Shown in pieces: positions 32,593 through 41,375 of a stretch of 42,856 nt of DNA. The translations under genes were made by a program, and so were the position numbers. Origin of the DNA: Mesorhizobium sp. INR15 (GTDB lineage: Bacteria; Pseudomonadota; Alphaproteobacteria; Rhizobiales; Rhizobiaceae); NCBI RefSeq assembly GCF_015500075.1, contig NZ_CP045500.1, positions 1 through 42,856 of the forward strand, given 5' to 3'. Within the stretch, counting starts at the first letter, position 1. Each line of letters begins with the position of its first letter. A model generated the notes under the pieces. The model saw nothing but the letters and a program-made list of their open reading frames with translations. It ran no database searches and was not told the DNA's origin.

Positions 32593-33610
32593 CTAGTCCT
32601 CCGAAAGGAATACGGCCTTGTGCAGGGCCATTGGATTGTCCGCGAGTTTCTGGAAGACGGCCGGCGCTTCGCTGAGCGCGAAGGAGCTTGCAATCTTCGG
32701 GTAGTGAATCTTGCCCGAGGCAAGCAATTCGAGTGCCTCGGGAAAACAATCGACGGAGGCACGTGAGCCCAGGATGGTCACCTCCTTGCGGGTGAAATCG
32801 AGACCCGGGAAGGTGACGCCGACGCCTTTCTTCAGCAGCCCTAGAATGACGATGCGCCCGCCGGCGGCGACGAGCTCGATGGTCTGTTCCATGACCGGAG
32901 CAACGCCTGTTGCTTCCATGACGACCGGCATGCCTTCGCCCTTGGTGATCTCAAGCACGCGCTCAACCAGGCCAACTCCTCCGGCGATCGGGATAGCGCC
33001 AAGATCGGCGGCGGTGGACAATCGGTCTGGCGAGATATCGGTGGCATAGACCTTGGCGCCGAGCGCGCACGCGACCTCAACGATCGCCAGACCGATTGGT
33101 CCTGCACCGAGTACCAGCACGGTATCTTCAGCCGTGACCACGCCGCGCCGGCACCCCTGCACGCCGATCGCCACCGGCTCCGCGAAGGCAGCCTCGAAAT
33201 CGGTAATATTGTCGGGCACAACATTCAGGTTCTGAGCCGGCGCCGTGACGAAGTCCGCAAAGCCGCCCTCGCGATGAACGCCAACAATGGTGAGGTTGGC
33301 GCAGCAATTGCGCTTGCCGAGCCGGCAGGGATAGCAGCGGCCGCAGCCGACGAAGGGGATCGACGACGACGCGTGTGCCGATCGCGGGGCCGCTGGTGCC
33401 CGGGCCATAGGCCTCGACCACGCCAGCGATCTCGTGGCAGCCGATCCTTGGATAGGTCACGTAAGGGTTCTTGCCGGTGTAGATGTAAAGGTCGCCAGCA
33501 CACAGCCCCGCGGCCCTGACCCGAACGAGAACCTCGCCCTGGCCTGGAACCGGCTTCGGCGCTTCCGCGATGCGCAAGCTGAACGGCTCATCAAAGATTG
33601 CGGCACGCAT
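32593..33610 (-). pseudogene. Zinc-dependent alcohol/polyol dehydrogenase, one-base frameshift
   Basis: The frame from the ATG at 33610 reads EVLVRVRAAGLCAGDLYIYT then RIGCHEIAGVVEAYGPG, the catalytic zinc region, up to GTRVVVDP. A CCCC run at about 33356-33361 then breaks it; with CCC it continues FVGCGRCYPCRLGKRNCC, the structural zinc site of four cysteines, VLVLGAGPIGLAIVEVACAL for NAD binding and a normal C-terminus to 32593. The repaired protein has about 338 residues, full length for the MDR family (sorbitol/threonine dehydrogenase type). All motifs are perfect, so the lesion is very recent or a read error. It probably oxidises a sugar alcohol or hydroxy acid in this pathway. Confidence 0.85.
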
Positions 33611-33614
33611 GTCC

Positions 33615-34435
33615 TCAAGCCGCCTTGGCCGGTCGCACGACCTTGCCGTCGCGATCGAACTCGATCCAGTCTCCGGCACGCAGCAGATAGGGATCGGCGA
33701 TCGCTTCGCCGCGCGCCTTGGCCTCCCGGTGATGCTTCATATATTCGGCGACCGTCCTTGTCACCATCGAGTTTGATGTAGTGGCACGGCAGCACTGTCT
33801 CCAGGCCAAGCCATTGCGTTGCGAGAACGCCTTCATAAGGGCTCATCTCGCCGGTCAGCATCTCGCCCGGCATTGGGTTCAGGTGAAGAATCTCTTGCGG
33901 ATTGGCGATTCCGATACAGCCGACATTCGGCTTGTAAAGTTCTGCCTGAAGCTTGAGGTCGGAAAAGATGGCCGTGTCGCCGTAGTGGTAAAAGCGCAGA
34001 TTGGTCGTCGGCATAGACGATGAAGGCCATCGGCACGCCGGAAATGAAGGAATTGTCCTTCAGCCTGATCTGCGACCAGTGATGGCATTCGAGCGGCTGA
34101 ATCTCGATGCCGGCCACCTTGACCCTAATGCCCCAGGTCGTGGCGCGGATCTGGTTGGCCGGGATGCCACGGTCCATCAGCCACGCCTTCACCTCGCCTC
34201 CGCAAACGATTGGACAGCCATATTTCGCGGCGATCTTGTCGGTATCGCCGAGATGGTCGAAGGCCGCATGGCTGACGATGACCAGATCGACATGATCGAA
34301 GTCGGTCGATTTTGTTGCCGCGCCGGGATTCTGGTCCAGAAACGGATCGCACAGGATGCGCAATCCGTCCCGCGTCAAGATTTCGTAGGCGGCGACGCCG
34401 TGGAAGCGCATGCGGGTGGTGGGATGAAGAGCCAT
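33615..34435 (-). pseudogene. Metallo-beta-lactamase-fold metal-dependent hydrolase, two frameshifts
   Basis: The ATG at 34435 (AAGGA upstream) starts MALHPTTRMRFHGVAAYEIL, then LVIVSHAAFDHLGDTDKIAA, the SHxxxDH metal motif, and ECHHWSQIRLKDNSFISG. A base is missing near 34010, after which YHYGDTAIFSDLKLQAELY and LHLNPMPGEMLTGEM follow; an extra G near 33752 moves it to VAEYMKHHREAKARGEAIAD and a C-terminal EFDRDGKVVRPAKAA with stop at 33615. Restored length is about 273 residues, a UPF0173/UlaG-like lactonase or hydrolase. UlaG relatives open sugar lactones, so it may supply or replace a lactonase step. Two lesions, both single bases. Confidence 0.78.
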
Positions 34436-34528
34436 TTCATATCCTTGGGATTGGTTGGCTGTCCGACGGCGAGGGAGATCACGCCGCCGGACGCTGCTTG
34501 AGCCTGACGCAAGGCTCCGCGACATTGA

Positions 34529-35561
34529 GTTTCTGCCTATTTCACGTTTTAGCGCCGTCAATACCTTGTCGACATTGTCCTTGGTGATCAGGATGACGCC
34601 CGTATCGAGAGAGTCCGGGATCGGACGGCCGCCATCCTTCGACGAGAGGCCAGCCGACTTCAGCGTGTTGGTGTTGTAGTCGTGCAGCAACTTGACCGCG
34701 TAGTAGATGAACAGCTCGCGGTTTGCACCACGATGGCGTCGACCCAGCCTTCCTTCGCGGATTTGAAGAAGTCAGGCGTCTGCTCCATCGCGGTCACCTT
34801 GATGTCGCCGGGCTTCTTGCCGGCTTCACGCAGTGCCGGTGACGATGCCGGCGCCGGATTCAGAATCGAAACCGGCGAGACCGGCGATGTCGGGATTGGC
34901 CGCAAGAATCGCCGCCGTGACCTGCGCGGCTTTCTGCGCGTCGCCGCCGTCATCCTCATTGGCGACGATGGTGTATTTGCCGCCGCCATTGGCTTCGACA
35001 TAGGCTTTGAAGCCTGCTACGGCCTCACGCATGTTTCCGGCGTTGATGATCGACATCGACGCTATTTTGCCGCCCCTTGGGCAGCATTTCCATCAGCTTC
35101 TTGGCCTGCGCGACGCCGACCTGAGTCCAGTTGGTGCCGATATAGGCGAGACGGCCAGAGGCCGGCAGATCGCCGTCATCGACAACGGTTGGCACGCCTT
35201 GCTCCATGCATTTCTTGACTGACTCCGTCAGCGACGGGTCCCAGCCGCCGACGACGGAGACGCCGTTCGGCTTCTGCGCGCAGACTTGATCGACTGCAGA
35301 GATGAAGCCAGGCACGTCGAAATCTGTCGGTCCGGCAACGATCACCTTGACACCGAGCTCTTCGGCCGATCCGCTTCATCCCGACATAGTCATACTGCAC
35401 GAACAGCGGCAGGTTCGCCTTATTGGAAATCCAGTAGTAGGTCTCTTTCGCGTTGGCCGGCCCGAAGGATGATTCCTGCGCATTAGCAGGCAAAGTGGCA
35501 GAGCAATGCCGTGGCAGCTAGGGCTGCGCCGGAGAGTATCGTTCTCATTGTTTGATTTCAT
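34529..35561 (-). pseudogene. Periplasmic sugar-binding protein (ABC, ribose/AI-2 type), at least five frameshifts
   Basis: Pieces in alternating frames line up into one Peripla_BP_4 protein: signal peptide MRTILSGAALAATALL (ATG 35548), then QESSFGPANAKETYYWISNK, VAGPTDFDVPGFISAVDQVC, VSVVGGWDPSLTESVKKCME, PTVVDDGDLPASGRLAYIGT, YTIVANEDDGGDAQKAAQVT, DIKVTAMEQTPDFFKSAKEG and DTGVILITKDNVDKVLTALK. Each join needs a one-base change (near 35483, 35370, 35073, 34838 and 34724). About 335 residues result, normal for the family. AGGAGG lies before 35561. It captures the substrate for the ABC importer encoded upstream. Codons and motifs otherwise look under selection. Confidence 0.8.
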
Positions 35562-35589
35562 GCCCGTTTCCTCCTGATGTTGTTTTTTC

Positions 35590-36695
35590 TAGTCCCAGTT
35601 CCCGCATGTCATCCGGTTGTCCGAATGCCTCCTCCCGTCCTCGCCTGATTTCATGCGCGGCCGCCTGGTCTTGAAACGATCGCAGCGAGACGGCAAACAG
35701 CAGGACCAGACCCACCACCAGTCCCTGCCAAGAAACACGCCGATCGCGCTTGATGATCATCGGCGTTCTCGATGAGTGGCGATAAAAAGCCACGCCGAGA
35801 ATGCCCACCGAGGATCCGTGCCTTCGCCGCCTCTTCAGGCTTGGCGCCCGCCAAGCACCGTGGCGGTGAATCACCTTCAGCTCGATGCCAACGCCGGCGT
35901 TGACAGACCGCCGCTTGTTGAGGCGCGCCCGCTCCCAGACGGCCCGGCCAAGCCTGCCAGCGCTCCCATGATGACGAAGCCGATCAAGATGAGCCGGTTC
36001 GACGCGAAATGCCCGAGAGCTGAGCTGCGCGAGGATTGCCGCCAATGAAGTAATACTGCCGGAAGAAGCGCGTGCGCGCGACCCAGCCAGCCACCGATGA
36101 GCACACAAGTACCAGCATCGCCCAGAATGGCGACTGGAATGCGCAGCAGCGGATCCGCTGCCCGCCCATAAGCGGCGAAGGCGTCGGTAATCGGTGTGAC
36201 ACCGGTGCCGGCGGTGACATAGGTCAGACTGCGATAGATGGTTTAGGGTGCCGAGCGTGGCTATCAGCGCATTGATACCGATGCGCGTGACGATCAGCCC
36301 ATTGACCAGGCCGCACAGAGCGCCCAACCAGAATCCCCGACCACAATCGCGACTTCGGCCGGCCAGCCCCACCATCCTGCCACGACAGCGGCCCAGACCC
36401 CGGAGAAGGCCAGGGTCGAGCCGACGGACAGGTCGAATGTGCCGCCGATCATCAATAGCATCATGCCGCAGACAAGGATCCCGACAGGAGCCAGGTTGAG
36501 AAGCACGGCCCGCATGTTGGATGCGGTGGGGAAGTTGTTCGGGTAGACGATGCTCATCGCTAGCGCGAGCGCGATGACGAGCACGAAGAGCGTCAATTCC
36601 CTGGAATCGGCTAGGCGCCGCACAACACGCACGAAAAGATTTTCGCGTCGGCGTTCGGCATTCTCCGCCATCGGTTGCGTGATCCGCATCGTCAT
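35590..36695 (-). pseudogene. Sugar ABC transporter permease (RbsC-type), multiple frameshifts
   Basis: The ATG at 36695 overlaps the ATPase stop (ATGA). The first 130 residues are intact: ELTLFVLVIALALAMSIVYP and GILVCGMMLLMIGGTFDLSV, the conserved BPD_transp_2 helix. After about 36340 frames alternate: ALCGLVNGLIVTRIGINALI, then IYRSLTYVTAGTGVTPITDA, RTRFFRQYYFIGGNPRAAQL (the permease signature near the EAA-like loop), LILIGFVIMGALAGLAG and a last helix GLVVGLVLLFAVS. At least five one-base shifts are needed. Restored length is about 350 residues, normal for RbsC/XylH. The 3' end is uncertain. Confidence 0.75.
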
Positions 36696-38224
36696 GCCTC
36701 CGCTATCCCTGGTTGATCGCGAGCTTCAGCCACCGAAGCCGTGTATCTGGTGGCGAGACGCAGCACCTGTTCTTCGGTCGCGCCTTCGCCCGGCAGTTCA
36801 CCCACGGTCCTGCCTTCCGCCATCACAACGATGCGGTCGGCAAGAGCCAGCACCTCAGGCAGGTCCGAGGACACGACGAGCAAGGCGACGCCCTTGTCGG
36901 CGAGTGCCCGCAACAGCCGATAGATTTCCGAGCGTGCGCCGACGTCGACGCCACGCGTCGGTTCGTCGACGATCAGCAGGCGCGGCTCCATTGCCAGCCA
37001 TTTGGCGAGCAGCACTTTTTGCTGGTTGCCGCCGGAGAGATTGCCGACAACCTGATAGACGCTCGGCGTCGCGATACGCAGTTCGTCGATGAAATTCTTC
37101 GCTAGCGCTTCAGCCTTTGAGTTGGAAAAGTTTACCCCCGCCGAAACCTTGGAAAGAACCGTCGCGGCAACGTTGTTGACGATGTCCATGCCAAGGAACA
37201 GGCCGGCCGCCTTGCGATCCTCCGGCACCATGCCGATACCGGCGTGCTTGCCGTCCCACGGGCCTTTCGGATCGATCGGCGTGCCGACGATCCGGATCGA
37301 TCCCGAGCGCTTCCGGCGCGCGCCAAAGATCGCCTCGCAGAATTCACTGCGTCCGGACCCGATAAGTCCGGCCAGGCAGACGATCTCTCCGGCCCGCACC
37401 TTGATCGAGGCCGACCGCACCAGTGGCGGCGCGTGGACATTTTCGGCTTCGAGCACGATGTCGCCGATCTTGCGGGCAGCCGTCGAGCGCGCGAAATGCA
37501 CATCGCGCCCCACCATCAGGCGGATCAGTTCGTCCGTTGTGGTCTCGGCAACGCGGCGGGTCCCGGCAAGCCTGCCGTCCTTGAGAACCGTCACCGAATG
37601 ACAGAGTGCAAAAATCTCGGCGAGGCGGTGCGAGACGTAGATGATCGAGACCCCGTTTCCGGCCAGCCGGCGCACCACGTCGAACAGTTTTTCGGTTTCA
37701 GTCAGGGTCAGTGCGGCTGTAGGCTCGTCGAGGATCAGGATCCTGAGGTCGCGAGACAACGCTTTGGCGATCTCGACGATCTGGGCCTGCGCCGGCGACA
37801 GAGCTGAGACCTTCAATGCCGGATCGATAACCACGCCAAGCTGGGCGATAAGCGCCCTGGCCCGATCCCGCATGGCGCGGACATCGACCTGACCCAGCCA
37901 TTGCGTGGGCTGCCGGCCGGCGAAGATGTTCTCGGCGACCGAGAGCTGCGGCACAAGCGAGCCTTCCTGATGCACGATACCGATACCGAGATCGCCGGCA
38001 GCCTTTTCGTCGGGCTGGCCGGTTTCAACACCATCGACAAGGATGGTGCCCTGGTCGCGCAGATAAACACCGGCGACGATTTTGCCGAGGGTTGACTTGC
38101 CTGCCCCATTTTCGCCGAGCAGTGCGTGGATTTCCCCGCCATCCACGCTCATCGAGACGTCATCGAGCGCCCGCACGCCGGGGAAGAATTTGGAAAGGTT
38201 CTTGATTTCCAGCCTGGGCGCCAT
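36692..38224 (-). CDS. Sugar ABC transporter ATP-binding protein (RbsA-type, duplicated)
   Basis: The ATG at 38224 is just after the PanE-like stop; 510 residues. First ATPase half: Walker A LLGENGAGKSTLGKIVAGVY, signature LSPAQAQIVEIAKAL and Walker B LILDEPTAALT. Second half: GLIGSGRSEFCEAIFG (the usual degenerate Walker A of RbsA-type proteins), signature LSGGNQQKVLLAKWLA and Walker B LLIVDEPTRGVDVGARSEIY. It powers uptake of a pentose-like sugar with the permease and binding protein encoded downstream. Overlap with the permease start is 4 bases. Unlike those two genes, it is fully intact. Confidence 0.93.
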   Translation of the reverse strand: MAPRLEIKNLSKFFPGVRALDDVSMSVDGGEIHALLGENGAGKSTLGKIVAGVYLRDQGTILVDGVETGQPDEKAAGDLGIGIVHQEGSLVPQLSVAENIFAGRQPTQWLGQVDVRAMRDRARALIAQLGVVIDPALKVSALSPAQAQIVEIAKALSRDLRILILDEPTAALTLTETEKLFDVVRRLAGNGVSIIYVSHRLAEIFALCHSVTVLKDGRLAGTRRVAETTTDELIRLMVGRDVHFARSTAARKIGDIVLEAENVHAPPLVRSASIKVRAGEIVCLAGLIGSGRSEFCEAIFGARRKRSGSIRIVGTPIDPKGPWDGKHAGIGMVPEDRKAAGLFLGMDIVNNVAATVLSKVSAGVNFSNSKAEALAKNFIDELRIATPSVYQVVGNLSGGNQQKVLLAKWLAMEPRLLIVDEPTRGVDVGARSEIYRLLRALADKGVALLVVSSDLPEVLALADRIVVMAEGRTVGELPGEGATEEQVLRLATRYTASVAEARDQPGIAEA

Positions 38225-38228
38225 GGCG

Positions 38229-39166
38229 CTACTGAGCCTTGGCCTGGAGGTAATGGCTCTCAACGGCCTCGATCATCCAGACCATCGTCTCATTGTGCGG
38301 GGTCGGCACGCCGACGCGCTGGCCGGCCGCGACGATGGCGCCGTTGATGACCTCGATCTCGGTTTGCCGCCTGGCTTCGACGTCCTGCAGCATGGACGCC
38401 TTGCCGCCAACGGCGTTTTCGAGCAGGCCGGTGATCGCTGCCCAGCGTTCGTCGTAGTCGAGCGCGATGCCTTGCGCGGTGGCAACGGCAACCACCTCCT
38501 TGAGGATAGCGGCCATCAGGCTCTTGGTGCCGTCGAAGGCGACGAGTTCGTGCGACATGAAATGCAGTAGCCCGGCAACCGGCAGGGTGCAGGCATTGAG
38601 CGCCAGCTTTTTCCAGACCTCGTTCAGGATCTTGTCCGACTGCGTCGTCTCAATCTGCGCGGCGCGGAAGGTCTCGATGACCTTGCCTAGGCGCTCGGTC
38701 GGCTTGCCGGTTAGCTCGCCAATATAAGTCATGCCCGAACCGGGATGCTTGACGCGGCCGGGAGCCAGTAGCGTGCCGCCATGATAGGTCAAGCCGACCA
38801 GCACTCGGTCCTCGCCGACAATTGAGGCAATGCGCGGTGCATTGCCCCAGCCATTCTGCAGGCTGAGCACCGCGGTATCCTTGGCAATCATAGGTGCTGC
38901 AGCCCGAACCGCAACTTCGGTGTGATAGCACTTTACGAAATTGATGATGAGATCGACCGGTCCGACGCTTGCGGGATTGTCGCTTGCCGGCACCTTGATC
39001 ACCGGCTGCGAACCATCCTTCTCTTCGATGGTCAGGCCGTTGTCGTTGATTGCCGTCACCGCCGCCTTGGAGACGTCGATGAGCGTCACGTCATTGCCGG
39101 CGCGTGCAAGATATCCCCGAATATCCCGCCCATAGCTCCGCCGCCGCCCAGAATGGCGATTTTCAT
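38229..39166 (-). pseudogene. 2-dehydropantoate 2-reductase (PanE/ApbA)-like dehydrogenase, frameshift in the nucleotide-binding loop
   Basis: The ATG at 39166 has a strong ribosome site (AGGGAGGA) and reads MKIAILGGGGAMGGIFG, the Rossmann loop. At a GGGG run near 39114 a base is missing; the next frame continues YLARAGNDVTLIDVSKAAVT to a normal ApbA protein (IINFVKCYHTEVAVRAAAPM, ALSLQNGWGN-type segment, LNEVWKKLALNACTLPVAGL, MVWMIEAVESHYLQAKAQ). Repaired length is about 312 residues. In the shifted frame an upstream ATG at 39206 exists but lacks the GxGxxG motif and a ribosome site, so it is rejected. It may oxidise the hydroxy acid after lactone opening, in place of ApnO or LtnD. First gene of the operon. 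Confidence 0.85.
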
Positions 39167-39263
39167 TCAAATTCCTCCCTTGGCGATGCGATCGCCGTCT
39201 TAACAAGCAAGTCAGGCTGCCGATGTGGCGTGCAAGAGCGAGCGGCCCAAACCGCCGCTGGCC

Positions 39264-39278
39264 GATGCTCGCAGCATC
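39264..39278. promoter_or_regulatory. Inverted repeat in the operon leader
   Basis: GATGCTCGCAGCATC, perfect 6-base arms around CGC, about 100 bases upstream of the PanE-like start. Could be an operator or leader hairpin. Confidence 0.4.
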
Positions 39279-39312
39279 TCAGCCATCGTTTTCGATCTCG
39301 CATTTTTAGCAT

Positions 39313-39336
39313 TGCAAGCTGTTGCATGGTTGTCAA
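39313..39336 (-). promoter_or_regulatory. Candidate promoter and FadR-type operator of the catabolic operon
   Basis: On the minus strand a perfect TTGACA (39336 to 39331) is followed at roughly -10 distance by an A/T-rich TGCTAAAAAT. The palindrome TGCAAGCTGTTGCA (39313-39326), with 5-base arms, lies in the spacer between them, an ideal place for a repressor. The divergent GntR gene starts 22 bases away, so it likely also autoregulates. Confidence 0.5.
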
Positions 39337-39357
39337 GCATGATGGTATGAAAGGTCT

Positions 39358-40125
39358 ATGGTCGACCCCCTAATCATAGAACGCAAGAAACTCTTCGAGC
39401 ATGTGGCCACACATCTCGAGGGCCAGATTCTCTCCGGCAAATTAAAGCCCGGAGACCAGCTACCGCCCGAGCGTGACCTGCAAGCGCGCTTCGGCGTTGG
39501 CCGCCCGGCCATTCGCGAGGCGTTGATCTCGCTACAGAAGGCCGGGCTCGTCGAACTCACCAACGGCGCCCGCGCCAAGGTGCTGATGCCGACCGCCAGT
39601 CATATTTTCACCGGTATGGCGCCCGCCGTCCGGCAGATGCTGTCGACCGAGGAAGGGCAGCGCTCCTTTCAGGGTGCGCGCATGTTCTTCGAGGTCGGCC
39701 TTGCCCGCGAGGCGGCACGGACAGCGACGCAGGAGGATCTTCAATCCCTCGCCCAGGCGCTCGAAGCCAACCGGTTGGCAATCGGTGACCGTGATCGTTT
39801 CACCAGCACCGATATCGCGTTCCACTTCGAGCTGGCGCGCATCGCGCGCAATCTCGTCTTCGTCGCCTTGCATGACCAGATCTCGGAATGGTTGAAGGAA
39901 CAGCGTATTGTCACGCTTGCCGCTGACGGGCAGGAACAGACGGCGTACGAGGCCCACCGCGCCATATACGACGGCATCGTCGCACGCGAGCCCGATCGCG
40001 CGGAGCAGGCGATGCGTGAGCATCTGGATCAGTTGACGACGATGTTCTGGCGCCAGCGCTCAAGTCATCACGAGGTGGCCGACCATGACACGGGCGATCG
40101 CGCGACGGGCGACCACAACGAATGA
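39358..40125 (+). CDS. GntR-family (FadR/FCD) transcriptional regulator
   Basis: A 255-residue regulator. The N-terminal winged helix reads LEGQILSGKLKPGDQLPPER then DLQARFGVGRPAIREALISL, the GntR helix-turn-helix. Residues 95-235 form an FCD ligand domain with metal-binding positions in DIAFHFELARIARN and AHRAIYDGIVAREPDRAEQA, MREHLDQL. FadR/FCD proteins usually sense sugar acids and keep catabolic operons repressed without inducer. It heads the plus-strand trio and is divergent from the ten-gene operon. A palindrome overlaps the candidate operon promoter. Its stop overlaps the kinase start (ATGA), so regulator and kinase are translated together. Confidence 0.92.
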   Translation: MVDPLIIERKKLFEHVATHLEGQILSGKLKPGDQLPPERDLQARFGVGRPAIREALISLQKAGLVELTNGARAKVLMPTASHIFTGMAPAVRQMLSTEEGQRSFQGARMFFEVGLAREAARTATQEDLQSLAQALEANRLAIGDRDRFTSTDIAFHFELARIARNLVFVALHDQISEWLKEQRIVTLAADGQEQTAYEAHRAIYDGIVAREPDRAEQAMREHLDQLTTMFWRQRSSHHEVADHDTGDRATGDHNE

Positions 40126-41375
40126 AGATCGGCGTCATCGGCGACGATTTCACGGGTTCCAGCGACATCGCCAACACCCTCGCCAAGGCCGGCGCTCGAA
40201 CCGTTCAATTCGTCGGCACGCCGACCGGACGACTGAAGGCAGAGATCGACGCAGCGGTCATTGCGCTGAAGACGCGCTCGAGCGAGGCTAGCGAGGCAGT
40301 GGCGCAATCGCTGGTTGCCTGCAGGTGGCTGGTTGCCAACGGCGCCCAACAGATCGTTTTCAAATACTGTTCAACTTTCGATTCCACGCCGCAAGGCAAC
40401 ATCGGCCCGGTCGCGGAAGCGCTGCTTCTGGAATTAGACACGACGTTAGCGCTGGTTTGCCCTGCATTTCCGGCCAACCGCCGCACGATCTACAACGGCC
40501 ACCTCTTCGTCGGTGATTGCCTGCTCAGTGAGTCGGGCATGGAAAATCACCCACTGACGCCAATGCCCGATCCCGACATCAGGCGATGGTTGGCGCGGCA
40601 GACCGCACTCAAGGTCGGCCATCTCGGCCTGGAAAGCCTGCGTTCGGGCAGCGGCCAGGCCGCCTTGCGCCTGGCAAAGCGCAAAGGCGAAAGACTGATC
40701 GTTACCGACGCGATCTCGGATGACGATCTGCGCGCGCTGGGCCGGATAGCAAGGACTCACCGGCTGGTTACTGGCGGCTCAGGGATTGCCATGGGCCTGC
40801 CCGGCAATTTTGGAATCCACCCGGGGATCGGGGGTCGGCAGCGCCTCGCAGGGGGCAATGGGCCTGGCCTCATCCTCTCCGGCAGTTGTTCCTCAGCGAC
40901 GCGCCGGCAGATCGCCACCTATGGCAGTGGCCATCCCTCAAAGCGCCTGGACGCCGTCGACGCACTAGATCCGGGCGCAGCTGTTGCAGGCTGCCTCGAT
41001 TTCCTGATCAGCCATAAGGGTGCGGGCCCGCTGGTCTACTCGACAGCGGAGCCTTCCGAAGTCTCGGCGGCACAGACCCGGCATGGGCGCGAACGGCTGG
41101 CCGAAGCGTTCGAGACTATTTTCGCCGAACTCGCTACAAAGGCAGTATCTGCCGGCTTCCGGCGGCTCGTGGTAGCTGGTGGCGAAACATCGGGCGCGGT
41201 CGCCTCGGCATTCGGCGCATCGGCCCTTGAGGTCGGTCCGGAGATCGATACGGGAGTCCCGGCGCTTGTCCTCGACGGCAAGCCGAGGCTGGCATTCGCG
41301 CTGAAGTCCGGGAATTTCGGCGCTGATGATTTTTTTGAACGCGCGCTCGCTGTGCTCGGAGGTGACGCCACGTGA
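40122..41375 (+). CDS. otnK: Four-carbon acid sugar kinase, 3-oxo-tetronate kinase-like (OtnK/DUF1537)
   Basis: A 417-residue protein. N-terminal half: GVIGDDFTGSSDIANTLAKA with the DDFTG motif, then VFKYCSTFDSTPQGNIGPVA and CPAFPANRRTIYNGHLFVG. C-terminal nucleotide-binding half: LILSGSCSSATRRQIATYG, RRLVVAGGETSGAVASAFGA with the GGET(S)G motif, and FALKSGNFGADDFFERAL. This is the Otn/Oia kinase family (PF07005 plus PF17042). OtnK phosphorylates 3-oxo-tetronates; the related OiaK phosphorylates 3-oxo-isoapionate from D-apionate. YCSTFDSTPQGNIG is typical of OtnK. It overlaps the regulator by 4 bases and the aldolase gene by 4. Intact. Confidence 0.88.
   Translation: MKIGVIGDDFTGSSDIANTLAKAGARTVQFVGTPTGRLKAEIDAAVIALKTRSSEASEAVAQSLVACRWLVANGAQQIVFKYCSTFDSTPQGNIGPVAEALLLELDTTLALVCPAFPANRRTIYNGHLFVGDCLLSESGMENHPLTPMPDPDIRRWLARQTALKVGHLGLESLRSGSGQAALRLAKRKGERLIVTDAISDDDLRALGRIARTHRLVTGGSGIAMGLPGNFGIHPGIGGRQRLAGGNGPGLILSGSCSSATRRQIATYGSGHPSKRLDAVDALDPGAAVAGCLDFLISHKGAGPLVYSTAEPSEVSAAQTRHGRERLAEAFETIFAELATKAVSAGFRRLVVAGGETSGAVASAFGASALEVGPEIDTGVPALVLDGKPRLAFALKSGNFGADDFFERALAVLGGDAT

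Noticed and set aside
31073..32766. Long plus-strand open frames over the dehydrogenase and FAH genes
   Set aside because: Antisense shadows of two genes with full family motifs on the minus strand.
39167..39206. Start at 39206 for the PanE-like gene
   Set aside because: Gives a basic N-terminus without GxGxxG; the ATG at 39166 in another frame has the motif and a strong ribosome site.
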